From: Geobacter sp.
GTDB taxonomy: Bacteria > Desulfobacterota > Desulfuromonadia > Geobacterales > Geobacteraceae
Direction of reading: 5' to 3'
Assembly (NCBI GenBank): GCA_003857395.1
Contig: RPRC01000193.1
Coordinates: 1-12,418 of the forward strand
Length of the DNA: 12,418 nt
Positions 1-7,092 of the stretch are shown here, one piece after another (position 1 is the stretch's first letter; each line of letters opens with the position of its first letter). Under the pieces are notes generated by a model. It saw nothing but the letters and a program-made list of their open reading frames with translations, did not search any database and was not told the DNA's origin. The position numbers and the translations under genes were made by a program.

Positions 1-1
1 A

Positions 2-133
2 GCCGAGGCTGAAGCCTCCATCCGAGAGTACATCGAGATCTTCTACAACCGCCAACGGCGTCATTCCCGCCTTGGCTATTTAGCGCCGGCCGTATTCTCA
101 CAATTTCATAGCATTCTGACAGCGGCCGCTTGA
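2..133 (+). CDS. IS3-family transposase OrfB, C-terminal end (5' part outside window)
   Basis: The frame is open from the window edge and gives 43 residues that end at TGA. It reads AEAEASIREYIEIFYNRQRR, then HSRLGYLAPAVF. The block IEIFYNRQRRHSRLGYLAP is the signature C-terminal tail of the rve (integrase-core) transposase of IS3-family elements, just after the last catalytic Glu. The protein would cut and join the element's ends with the OrfA/OrfAB products. The rest of the element lies to the left of the window, so intactness cannot be judged. The element's right end follows within about 30 bases, as is usual in this family. Confidence 0.9.
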   Translation, partial: AEAEASIREYIEIFYNRQRRHSRLGYLAPAVFSQFHSILTAAA

Positions 134-141
134 GATGCAAG

Positions 142-161
142 TGTCCACTGTTGACAGGACA
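142..161 (+). repeat. Probable right terminal repeat of the IS3-family element
   Basis: The 20-base segment TGTCCACTGTTGACAGGACA lies 9 bases past the transposase stop, where the right inverted repeat is expected. Read outward it ends in CA, the usual 5'-TG...CA-3' tip of IS3 elements. Its ends (TGTCC/GGACA) are also self-complementary. The left copy is outside the window, so the exact boundary is inferred. Confidence 0.5.
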
Positions 162-204
162 CGTCAAACCGTGTATAGACCAAACAGGAAGACACTGTAT
201 ACAA

Positions 205-2289
205 TTATTCTTTTTCAACAAGAAACAATGGTGCGCTAATAGTAATCTTCGTTCCTTTTCCAATAGTTGAATCAAAAAAGATTTGGCCTCCAAGATATTT
301 TATTCTCTGCTGTATATTGAAAAGCCCGAACCCATCATTCGTACCGATATTAGAAATATCAAATCCAATGCCATCATCCACAATTGTAATAATAATTTTA
401 TCTTTTTCCTTGGCAATCAAAATAGAGCTATTTTTCGCAGCGGCATGCTTGGTAATATTGATCAAAAGCTCCCGAATTATCTGAAATAGTGTAAGGGCAA
501 TTTCTTCTCCCAGCTCTTTTCTTACGACATCCCCCAGAATTTCTACGCACGAACCATAATCATTTCGGTATGTTTCTCCCAACCACCTGATTACTGCTGT
601 GAAGCCAATCTGATACAAAAGAGGCGGACTAAGCTGGGAAGTCAAAGATCGAACCTTCTGAATGGAGTAAGCAATGAAACCTTTTATTTCCTCAACAGCG
701 GCAGTACATGGATGGGGAATTGATGATAACAGCAAAGAATCTAATTTGATGTAACTTATAGCTAGATTTTGGCCTATATCGTCATGAAGCTCAGAGGCAA
801 TCCTCCTTCTCTCCTTGTCTTCTGCCATAGACAACTCTGCTGATAAAGCCAAAAGCTTGTTTTCATTAATTTCAAGCTCTTTTTTAACCATTTTATGCTT
901 AACTATTTCTGCCTGTAATTCGGTATTTGCTGCAGTCAGCTCATATGTCCTTAGTTGTACCTTTTTCTCCAAATCCTTTCTTGCCTCAACCAATTCCCGT
1001 TCCATTGCCTTGCGATCAGCTATATCTCTAATAGAAAGATAAACTACCTCCCTTTCATTCAATTCAAATTTACATCCTGAAACTTCTACTGGGATTATCC
1101 TTCCATCTCTTTTTTTATGTAAAGATTCAACCATACACCTTGTATCACTCTCCAATTTTTGGAAAAGAACATTTAACCTATCTTTACATACGCAAATAGA
1201 AAAGATATCAAAGCTCAAGAAATCAATATGATCGTACCCATAGAGCTCCAAAGCAGAATTATTTGCCTCCAAGATCCTTAAAGTTTGCTTGTCAAAGAGA
1301 ATTAGGGCATCCGGTTCCACTGCAAAAAGTGACCAATGTTTCTGCACGCTTTTTCGAAAAGCTTCATCTATGATTTTTCTCTGTGTAATATCTAGGCAGA
1401 TGCCATGCATCCTCATGGCTCGTAATTTACCGTCGATCTCTTCAAAATAACCTTTGCCGCAGGCAGATACCCAATGAACTGAATTGTCAGGCCATATGAC
1501 CCGAAACTCGGTATTATATTCGAGCTGTTTCACCGTGTCCAATGCAGCCATAACAGCCAAATTGACACGCTCCTTGTCATCCGGGTGCACACAGGAGAAG
1601 GAAGAGTAATAATCCTTTAGTGCGTCGGGTTCTTGGCCAAGTATCGCAGAACCCCTATCGGACCAGTAAAACTCCCCTGTAACCAAGTCCCAATACCACG
1701 TACCTAACCCAGTAGACTCGGCAGCAAGACGGAGTCTTTCTTCAGATTGAGATCTTTCTGATTCAGCCTGCTTGTCAAGTAAAATATCGAACCCAATCAC
1801 AACCAAATACTTTTTATCTTCAAAAACAAAAGGAGACACTGTAAATAAGTAATGGATTTGTTGATCAGAAGATCCAACGACAAGCGATTCGACATTAAAA
1901 TGACATTTTGACTGAAAGGCATCTTTGATTTTCTGATTTATTAAATATTGGCTTTTTTCAGGCAGAATATTGAATATATTGTAATTTGTAGTATTACCTG
2001 CAACGCTCTTAGTAATTTCATCATACCTTCTATTAAACTTAATTACTTTCCCAAACTCATCTGTGACACAAAATATTCCTGGAATGCTGTTTATTAAAAT
2101 ATCTTCGTAAATCTTAACCGCTCCGAGCCGCTTTTCGTAGAGATTCTTTTGTTCGGTTTGGCTTAACAGCTCATTTTCAAGTTTAGTGATTTCAGAATAT
2201 TTGTTTTTTAATCTATGGACAAGAATGGCACAGACAATGGCAAGTGTGACACATATGGCTATTGCGAACAAGGTTATGCAAGCATCCAT
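205..2289 (-). CDS. Multi-PAS sensor histidine kinase, HisKA_3 (NarX/LuxR-partner) type
   Basis: This 694-residue protein should sense a signal, autophosphorylate on His and pass phosphate to a response regulator. Residues 1-25 form one hydrophobic helix, so it is probably membrane anchored with little or no periplasmic domain. Three PAS-like domains follow: about 62-172, 185-305 (PAS_3-like, with HPDD and the ending LDITQRK) and 320-427 (ending IRDIADRK). A coiled-coil linker covers about 428-490. The H-box is ERRRIASELHDDIGQ with His502, typical of HisKA_3 kinases. The ATPase domain has an N-box RELLINITKHA (607-617), a G1 box DDGIGFD (638-644) and a G2 box GFGLFNIQQR (653-662). AAGGAG sits about 10 bases before the ATG. 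Such kinases usually pair with a NarL/FixJ regulator, but none is present. The IS3 end begins about 44 bases past the stop, and the start is about 100 bases from an IS630-type gene. The gene is visibly more A+T-rich than the elements to the right. The function is secure; the signal is unknown. Confidence 0.93.
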   Translation of the reverse strand: MDACITLFAIAICVTLAIVCAILVHRLKNKYSEITKLENELLSQTEQKNLYEKRLGAVKIYEDILINSIPGIFCVTDEFGKVIKFNRRYDEITKSVAGNTTNYNIFNILPEKSQYLINQKIKDAFQSKCHFNVESLVVGSSDQQIHYLFTVSPFVFEDKKYLVVIGFDILLDKQAESERSQSEERLRLAAESTGLGTWYWDLVTGEFYWSDRGSAILGQEPDALKDYYSSFSCVHPDDKERVNLAVMAALDTVKQLEYNTEFRVIWPDNSVHWVSACGKGYFEEIDGKLRAMRMHGICLDITQRKIIDEAFRKSVQKHWSLFAVEPDALILFDKQTLRILEANNSALELYGYDHIDFLSFDIFSICVCKDRLNVLFQKLESDTRCMVESLHKKRDGRIIPVEVSGCKFELNEREVVYLSIRDIADRKAMERELVEARKDLEKKVQLRTYELTAANTELQAEIVKHKMVKKELEINENKLLALSAELSMAEDKERRRIASELHDDIGQNLAISYIKLDSLLLSSIPHPCTAAVEEIKGFIAYSIQKVRSLTSQLSPPLLYQIGFTAVIRWLGETYRNDYGSCVEILGDVVRKELGEEIALTLFQIIRELLINITKHAAAKNSSILIAKEKDKIIITIVDDGIGFDISNIGTNDGFGLFNIQQRIKYLGGQIFFDSTIGKGTKITISAPLFLVEKE

Positions 2290-2390
2290 TACTTATTACT
2301 CCTTAGTACAAATACAGTAAATACACTATCGTATACACCTGTTGACTTTCATGCATTTCCATGGCATTTAGGTATCCATGGAGGGTAACC

Positions 2391-3063
2391 ATGCCAAGGA
2401 AAAGTCCATATGCAATAGTGTTGTCAGAGCATGAATTCAAGGAACTCACTCAACGCGCTACCAGGTATACGTTACCTTATTTTCAAGTGGTCCGCGCCAA
2501 GATGATACTCCTTGCTGCCCAAGGATTAGATAACGATGAGATCGCATTACGTCTCGACACTCGACGGGAAATTGTCAGTATGTGGCGAAAAAGATTCTTT
2601 GAAGAACGCTTACTGGGCCTTGACGAACGTCCGAGACCCGGTCGTCCACCGGGTTTTCCCCCCAGATCTCATCGTTCAAATTAAAGCACTTGCGTGCGAA
2701 ATACCTACTGCCCTTCAGATACCTCTCTCACGTTGGAGTGTCGCCGACTTGAGCAGATACGCAAAAGAATGTGGGCTCGTGGCCACGATCAGTGATAGCA
2801 CCATTTGGCGTTGGCTCAACGAGGACGCCAGCCGTCCTTGGCAATTCCGATCATGGATATTCCCTCGTGACACTGACTTTCTTCAAAAAGCCGGACTCAT
2901 CCTGGACCTCTACGAGAGAGTCTGGCGAGGGGCATCTCTCCAGGACGATGAGTTCGTTGTATCCGCCGACGAGAAAACAAGTATCCAAGCACGCCGCCGC
3001 CGTCATGCCACATATCCGCCTCAACCTGGCTCACCAATGAAGGTGGAGCATGAATACACGCGA
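2391..3063 (+). pseudogene. IS630-family transposase, frameshifted and 3'-truncated
   Basis: ATG at 2391 follows GGAGGG with 5-base spacing, which is better supported than the in-frame ATG at 2361. The N-terminus (MPRKSPYAIVLSEHEFKEL) leads into a helix-turn-helix (NDEIALRLDTRREIVSMWRK) and the basic linker DERPRPGRPP, all typical of IS630 transposases. This frame closes at 2684. The homologous continuation (FPPDLIVQIKALACE) lies in the +1 frame, so the frames change in the run GGGTTTTCCCCCC at 2651-2663. A single inserted base is the simplest reason. The second frame holds a second helix-turn-helix region (SDSTIWRWLNE) and the first catalytic Asp region (SADEKTSIQ), then KVEHEYTR. There it switches at about 3060-3065 to ISL3-family sequence. 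The second and third catalytic acids of IS630 are absent, so this gene cannot make an active IS630 transposase. Confidence 0.85.
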
Positions 3064-4287
3064 TTTGGTGTTGCACTTGGAATTGTCCCTCCGTGGAAGG
3101 TAACTTCTGTTGACTTCAACAAGGAGTCGAGTCGTCTGGATATCACCATTGACTTTCAGCGGGGAGCTACCTTTCCCTGCCCGGTCTGCGAGACGTCATC
3201 ACCTGTTCATGATACGGCGGAGAAAGAGTGGCGACATCTGAATTTCTTCCAGTACGAAGCCTACCTTCATGCGCGTGTCCCGCGGGTAAAGTGCCCTAAC
3301 AGCGGCTGTGGCGTGAAGTTGGTCCAAGTTCCATGGGCTCGCCCCGGCTCCGGATTTACGCTACTGTTTGAGGCCCTGGTAATGGCCATGGCTCGTGATC
3401 GGCCGGTCAAGGTAATGAGCAGGCATTTTGCCGTTACCGACACCCGTCTATGGCGTCTGATCCAGTCATATGTTGAAAAGGCAAGGGCCGCAGAAGACTT
3501 CTCCGAGGTGAAGAGGGTCGGTGCGGATGAGACCTTTGCTGGGCGCAGTCATGACGAAAAATTCGTCACCTTCTTCTTTGACCTCGAAATGCGTAAGCTC
3601 TTGTTCGGCACGACCGGAAAGAACAACGAAACGGTCAAGAGCTTCGTAACCGATCTTAAGGCGCATGGCGACGATCCTGAAGGCATCACAGACGCCGCTA
3701 TTGATATGTCCAAGGCATTCATAAAGGGTGTCAAAGAGCAGTTGCCCCATGCCGTCGTCACCTTCGATAAATTCCACGTCATCAAGCTTATGAACGATAA
3801 GCTGAGTAAGATAAGGGCGCAAGAAGCCAGGCTATTTCCCGAAATCCTGAAAAAGAGCCGAAACCTATTCCTCAAAAATCCAGAGAACCTGACGCCGAAA
3901 GAGGAGCAGTGCCTGGATGCCATCATCACCAGCCAGAGCTTAAGGAGTACAGAAGCTTACATGCACAAGATGAACCTTCAGAACGTCTATTTTGCTTCAA
4001 GCCGAAAAGAGGCGGAAACCCTGTTGACCAAATGGCATCGGAAGGCCACCGCAAGCTCAATCCAACTCATCAAGAACATGGCAGAATCTGTAAAAGAGCA
4101 TTGGGATGGCATTCTGGCACACTTTGCAAGCGGGCTGACTAGCGGCTTCATCGAGGGAATCAACAGCCTGATTCAATCAGCAAAAACTCGGGCACGAGGA
4201 TATCGAAATCCTGGCAACTTGATCTGCATGGCTTACCTGGTTGCAGGCAAGCTCAACCTTAAGTCTCTTTACCCGCTACCCACTTGA
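3037..4287 (+). CDS. ISL3-family transposase, N-terminus fused to IS630 sequence
   Basis: From about 3063 the frame encodes an ISL3-family DDE transposase. It starts FGVALGIVPPWKVTSVDF and continues with a zinc-binding region (CPVC, later CPNSGCG) and VPWARPGSGFTLLFEALVM. The catalytic acids are at 3526-3528 (GADET), 3703-3705 (IDMSKAFIKG) and 4153-4155 (FIEGINSLIQ), and the usual tail ARGYRNPGNLICMAYLVAGK follows. About 408 ISL3-derived residues remain, close to full length. Only the first few native residues seem to be missing. The ATG at 3037 lies in the IS630-derived part (MKVEHEYTR) and would give 416 residues, but it has no convincing ribosome site. The same frame is open back to an ATG at 2536 and could make a 583-residue fusion. 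Catalytic residues look intact. The left end of the element is not recognisable, so it probably cannot move on its own. Confidence 0.85.
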   Translation: MKVEHEYTRFGVALGIVPPWKVTSVDFNKESSRLDITIDFQRGATFPCPVCETSSPVHDTAEKEWRHLNFFQYEAYLHARVPRVKCPNSGCGVKLVQVPWARPGSGFTLLFEALVMAMARDRPVKVMSRHFAVTDTRLWRLIQSYVEKARAAEDFSEVKRVGADETFAGRSHDEKFVTFFFDLEMRKLLFGTTGKNNETVKSFVTDLKAHGDDPEGITDAAIDMSKAFIKGVKEQLPHAVVTFDKFHVIKLMNDKLSKIRAQEARLFPEILKKSRNLFLKNPENLTPKEEQCLDAIITSQSLRSTEAYMHKMNLQNVYFASSRKEAETLLTKWHRKATASSIQLIKNMAESVKEHWDGILAHFASGLTSGFIEGINSLIQSAKTRARGYRNPGNLICMAYLVAGKLNLKSLYPLPT

Positions 4288-4301
4288 TTCGTTGCAGAGC
4301 C
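4288..4301 (+). repeat. Probable right terminal end of the ISL3-family element
   Basis: TTCGTTGCAGAGCC follows the ISL3 stop codon immediately. Read inward from 4301 it begins GGCTCTGCAACGAA, which resembles ISL3-family tips (GGCTCT...), and these elements often end within a few bases of the transposase stop. No matching left copy is visible near 3000-3065, so no direct repeat can be tested. Confidence 0.45.
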
Positions 4302-4495
4302 AATGCAACATGCTTTTGTTGCTAAGTGTATGTAACACATAAAGAGATTAGCTGTGTGCCTGCCTGCCTGTCAAGTGTTTTTACTTTTAACCAAAGGTCA
4401 TTTCCGTTTCCGATTAGCGCTGAACTTCAGCTATGACGTATTGTGTCGCACATATGTTGTATTATTGCCGTATCTCATGACACAAGAAGTTAGAT

Positions 4496-4996
4496 ATGGC
4501 AATGAATCGCATTCAGTTTCAACAAGTGATGAGCCTCGGCAATTTCCTGGATCTTTATGGTATAGAAAGCCAGTGCGCAGCTGCTTTAGAAAAAGCTCGT
4601 TGGCACAATGGTTTCATTTGCGCCAAAGGCCAGTCAAAATCTCACTGCATTGTGTGGCACGGTAAAGTCAAAACGTTTCAGTGTAACCATTGCCGTGCAC
4701 AAGCTACTTTGACCGGTGGCACGATCTTTCATGCTACCAAGTTACCACTGGTTATCTGGTTCCGAGCCATGTTCTTTCTGACTCAGACCAAGAACAATGT
4801 TTCCGCCTTGGAACTGGCTAGAATCCTTGGTGTTTGTTACCAGACTGCATGGCGGATTAAGTATAAATTCATGCAGGTAATACATGAAAGAGAATTCGCC
4901 ACGGTTCTTTCTGGCCGGCTAGAAATTGATGATGCCTATCTTGGTGGGCAACGATTCCGCTCTATGATCCCTTTATTTAAGCACGAAGTGGGATGA
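4496..4996 (+). pseudogene. IS1595-type transposase, C-terminally truncated
   Basis: The N-terminus MAMNRIQFQQVMSLGNFLDL, the block AALEKARWHNGFICA and the zinc-ribbon/HTH stretch (FQCNHCRAQATLTGGTIFH, then KLPLVIWFRAMFFLTQTKN and GVCYQTAWRIKYKFMQ) are characteristic of IS1595-type transposases. The first catalytic Asp region is present (LEIDDAYLGG). Just after it, near 4953, the family resemblance ends in an unrelated tail (RFRSMIPLFKHEVG, then stop). The remaining half with the other catalytic residues is missing, so the 166-residue product cannot be active. The first zinc knuckle also looks damaged: it reads CAKG where a CxxC pair is expected. The spacer 4302-4495 upstream shows only a short TGCCTGCCTGCCTG repeat and no gene. 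No downstream terminal repeat was found. Confidence 0.82.
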
Positions 4997-5310
4997 TACC
5001 GGGGAAGCGACAGATAAAAATCAAGTTCCTCCTGGCAGAAAGGTCAAAGGCCTTTTTCAGATCCATTGACACGATAAAATACATTGCAGGCAGTGCACTT
5101 GGCCTGGGGGATTGTATTGTACGCCTGTGGAGGTCTTTCCTTGTGGAAGTTGTACAGACTTGGGGTTCCCCCTATTTATGAAGCCGAAGACGAACAGGAT
5201 CCGGTTTCACACGGAATGCATCCAAAATATGGATTGGAGTATTATTTGCTTGTGACAATTATTCGTGTTGCCTCACGGGAAAAGGTAACCGAAGGAAGAG
5301 AAAAAAAGCA
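4997..5310. other. No recognised gene; possible relic reading frame
   Basis: This stretch lies between two dead transposase genes. One plus-strand frame from TTG at 5084 to 5338 encodes 84 residues that include GGLSLWKLYRLGVPPIYEAE and HPKYGLEYYLLVTIIRVAS. The composition looks protein-like, with a possible short hydrophobic segment, but I recognise no family and see no ribosome site. It overlaps the end of the minus-strand pseudogene next to it. It may be the debris of a gene cut by insertion and deletion, or chance. Confidence 0.3.
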
Positions 5311-5889
5311 TCAAGCGTTGGGTAACCTGACGATGTGAAAGATAGCCTTGAGTTTGTCATCGATCTTCCTTTTGAGTTTAGGAGTTGTAAACCGCTTCAA
5401 GGGATCTCTCGGCCGCAGCGGAGACATTATTTGCGCTCAGGAGTCTTTGATATGGAGTTTGTGGTGGTTCGTACTTTTTGATGTAGCGGGAATTGATCCG
5501 CATGGTTTAAGCAGGCGATCGATCGTGGCAGGGCTCATCTCAAGGAGCTTCTGTCTCACCTTGGGACTCAGGGCTTCATGTTCTCCCTCCTAGAAGGGGA
5601 GCCAGAAAGGAATTGCCGCCTTGAGCTTCTTGGAGCACATCTGGTCAGTGGCAAACCAGAACCTTTTCAAGGGTACAAGCAGCAGATCATTGTCATAGAG
5701 GAATGCAGGGCCGGGCTTGCAGTTTGGAGTCGGGGGAGACTTCTTTCTCAGCAGACGGATGGCGTATTTGCGGTTGTACCCGCAGTTTGCACAGGATTCA
5801 CTGAGAATGATGGACTTTTTTTCCCGGCAAGCTTTTCGGTAGCGGTTGCGGATTGCCTCAAGGTATTCGCGACGGGATTGAAGCACCAT
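5311..5889 (-). pseudogene. Integrase-core transposase relic with catalytic domain deleted
   Basis: The start is well formed: AAGGAGG 7 bases before ATG at 5889. The N-terminal part MVLQSRREYLEAIRNRYRKA, with CGYNRKYAIRLLRKK and WFATDQMCSKKLKAAIPFWL, matches the HTH region of a large DDE/rve-type transposase family often annotated as integrase catalytic domain proteins. At 5590-5592 an in-frame TAG interrupts it, probably from a Tyr codon, because EGEHEALSPKVRQKLLEMSP continues in the same frame. After ATIDRLLKP, near 5504, the frame changes and the family's C-terminal motif appears at once (RINSRYIKKYEPPQTPYQRL, then ERSLEAVYNS). A further shift near 5378 leads to KLKRKIDDKLKAIFHIV and a stop at 5311. 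The roughly 250-residue catalytic core is therefore missing, and at least three separate lesions are visible. The family assignment is from memory. Confidence 0.78.
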
Positions 5890-6046
5890 ACTACAGCCTC
5901 CTTTCGGTTACCTGTAATATGATGCAACGTTCTCTTTCTTCTACCAGCTTCGGTTAAATTTAATTTGAGTCAACTCGTCAACTCGATCGACGCTTGACAG
6001 TTTGGTAACAGATTGGTCCAATAATAATATAGCGGCAAACATGCAA

Positions 6047-6193
6047 TACTTTACTCCTGTGGAAGTAACAGGCTCTGCTCTAACCCTCGTTAAAGAAACG
6101 TAGGGGTAAAGTAGGTAAGAAAAGTAAGCATGACAAGGGCAACACATCAAAGTTTAACCGCTGGGGGGAGATCGGAAACGGTCTCCCTTTTTT
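6047..6193 (+). ncRNA. Candidate structured RNA (three-way junction) ending in an intrinsic terminator
   Basis: The plus strand at 6047-6113 can fold into three nested helices. P1 is TACTTTAC (6047-6054) with GTAAAGTA (6106-6113), 8 perfect pairs. P2 is CCTGT (6056-6060) with ACAGG (6068-6072) and a 7-base loop. P3 is CCCTCGTT (6084-6091) with AACGTAGGG (6097-6105), 8 pairs and one bulged base. P3 abuts P1 directly. About 50 bases later a strong rho-independent terminator ends the segment. A TTGACA at 5994-5999 could be a -35 element, but no good -10 lies at 17 bases (TCCAAT). I do not recognise an RNA family. It could be a small RNA, a leader left without its gene, or folded DNA from a mobile element. 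Confidence 0.35.
6167..6193 (+). terminator. Strong rho-independent terminator
   Basis: GGGAGATC (6167-6174) pairs with GGTCTCCC (6181-6188) over 8 positions, including one T-G pair, around the loop GGAAAC. TTTTT follows at 6189-6193. No plus-strand protein gene lies just upstream, which suggests either a non-coding transcript or a gene that has been lost. Confidence 0.75.
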
Positions 6194-6365
6194 ATTGGGG
6201 TTTCTCCAAAATAGGGTGGAACCATCAGTCGTGTACACCAGGGAGTTATTTGAGAATACTGATGTGAAGCGCGTGAATTTATGTCAAGTTCAAAGCAGCC
6301 GTACTGTTTCACTTTGATGCTTCGGTCCTGATTCGCACTGCTCATTCGCCTATTGCTACTGATGA
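6194..6365. other. Intergenic stretch with no recognised feature
   Basis: Together with 5890-6046 this makes a long gap without a convincing protein gene. A minus-strand frame starting at 6345, 20 bases past the response regulator stop, begins MSSANQDRSIKVKQYGCFEL. It has no clear ribosome site or family match. A histidine kinase gene would often stand here, but no kinase motif can be seen. The left part holds a tandem GTCAACTC repeat (5969-5984). Confidence 0.4.
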
Positions 6366-7040
6366 TCAGGTCTCTTTCAGGATATACCCAATTCCGGGTA
6401 CTGTGTGGATAAGGTTCCTGCCTGTGACTTTATCTATTTTCTTGCGAAGAAAGCTGGCGTATACATTTACAATATTGGTGAACTTTACAGTTATCATATC
6501 TGGCCAGACATTCTCAACGATTGCGCTGCGGCTCAATACCTGGTTCGGATTGCGGATGAAGAATTCGAGAAGGGCATGTTCTTTTAACGTCAGGTGAATT
6601 TCCTTTTCCTTGCACCAGGCCTTGCGGGTAATCGGGTCCAGGCGTAGTTCGGCGAACCGGATCTCTGCGCCACGCTCCTGCTTGGATCTGCGGAGCAGTG
6701 CTTGGACTCTGGCAAGCAGTTCAACAAATGCAAAGGGTTTTGGCAGATAGTCGTCCGCTCCGACATCAAGGCCGGTGACAATGTCCTCAACGGTATTTTT
6801 TGTCGATAGAATTAGTACCGGTGTAGTTACATTTGCCACCCGAAGGTCCTTGATAAGAGACAGGCCGTCCTTTTTTGGAAGAATCAGGTTGAGGATTATA
6901 AGGTTATAGAACTCATCAAGCGCCGTCCTGAAACCTTTTTCTCCGTCATATTCGACTGTAACTTTATATTGTTCTGCTTCAAGTCTGCGCTTGATGAGTT
7001 CAGCAATTTTTTTGTCATCTTCGATAATCAGAATTCCCAT
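6366..7040 (-). CDS. OmpR-family response regulator with Asn at the phosphorylation site
   Basis: The 224-residue protein has a receiver domain (about 1-118) and an OmpR-type winged-helix DNA-binding domain (about 126-223). The receiver keeps the acidic pair D8/D9 (ILIIEDD), the Lys of the KPF motif (K101) and a Ser at the switch position (S79, in ILSTKN). The residue that should be the phospho-accepting Asp is Asn51: the motif reads YNLIILNLILPKKDG where YDLIILDLMLP..DG is usual. The codon is AAC at 6888-6890. The output domain looks complete (LTLKEHALLEFFIRN, then the recognition-helix region ITVKFTNIVNVYASFLRKK and TVPGIGYIL). Normal His-Asp phosphotransfer to this site is therefore unlikely. 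It may work as a constitutive or differently controlled DNA-binding protein, or be decaying. No kinase gene adjoins it. The ATG is preceded by AAGGA, and the upstream gene's terminator ends just 20 bases before it. Confidence 0.93.
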   Translation of the reverse strand: MGILIIEDDKKIAELIKRRLEAEQYKVTVEYDGEKGFRTALDEFYNLIILNLILPKKDGLSLIKDLRVANVTTPVLILSTKNTVEDIVTGLDVGADDYLPKPFAFVELLARVQALLRRSKQERGAEIRFAELRLDPITRKAWCKEKEIHLTLKEHALLEFFIRNPNQVLSRSAIVENVWPDMITVKFTNIVNVYASFLRKKIDKVTGRNLIHTVPGIGYILKET

Positions 7041-7060
7041 TGAATAATCCTTATATGGAC

Positions 7061-7083
7061 AAAAAACCCCGGCTTGCCAGGGC
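7061..7083 (-). terminator. Rho-independent terminator of the trb-end operon
   Basis: On the minus strand CCCTGG-CAAG-CCGGGG forms a 6-pair stem (one T-G) with a four-base loop, followed by TTTTTT (7061-7066). It starts about 10 bases after the stop of the repeat protein gene. It lies between that gene and the response regulator, whose start codon is only 20 bases further on. Confidence 0.7.
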
Positions 7084-7092
7084 GAGGGTGAA

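Noticed and set aside
197..2336. GTATAC on both sides of the kinase gene (197-202 and 2331-2336) as a target duplication or attachment site
   Set aside because: It is a 6-base palindrome in A+T-rich DNA with no further flanking identity, so chance is likely.
148..2347. Shared CTGTTGAC at the IS3 end (148-155) and before the IS630 gene (2339-2346) as related element ends
   Set aside because: Only 8 bases match and neighbouring bases differ; the two elements belong to different families.
5348..5922. Plus-strand open frames at 5348-5593 and 5578-5922 as genes
   Set aside because: They lie opposite the minus-strand transposase relic, whose protein motifs and ribosome site explain the coding signal.
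5994..6022. Sigma-70 promoter from the perfect TTGACA
   Set aside because: At 17-base spacing the -10 position reads TCCAAT; better A+T-rich matches (TAATAA, TAATAT) need spacings of 22 or more. Kept only as a weak remark with the RNA candidate.
6030..6193. Cyclic-di-GMP (GEMM) riboswitch, suggested by GGCAAAC at 6033-6039
   Set aside because: The rest of the consensus (ACGCAAAGCC, GGCCTA and the paired second arm) is absent, and the visible helices do not match the GEMM fold.
6154..6345. Minus-strand 63-residue frame after the regulator as a kinase relic
   Set aside because: No kinase or sensor motif is visible, and much of it covers the terminator hairpin region.
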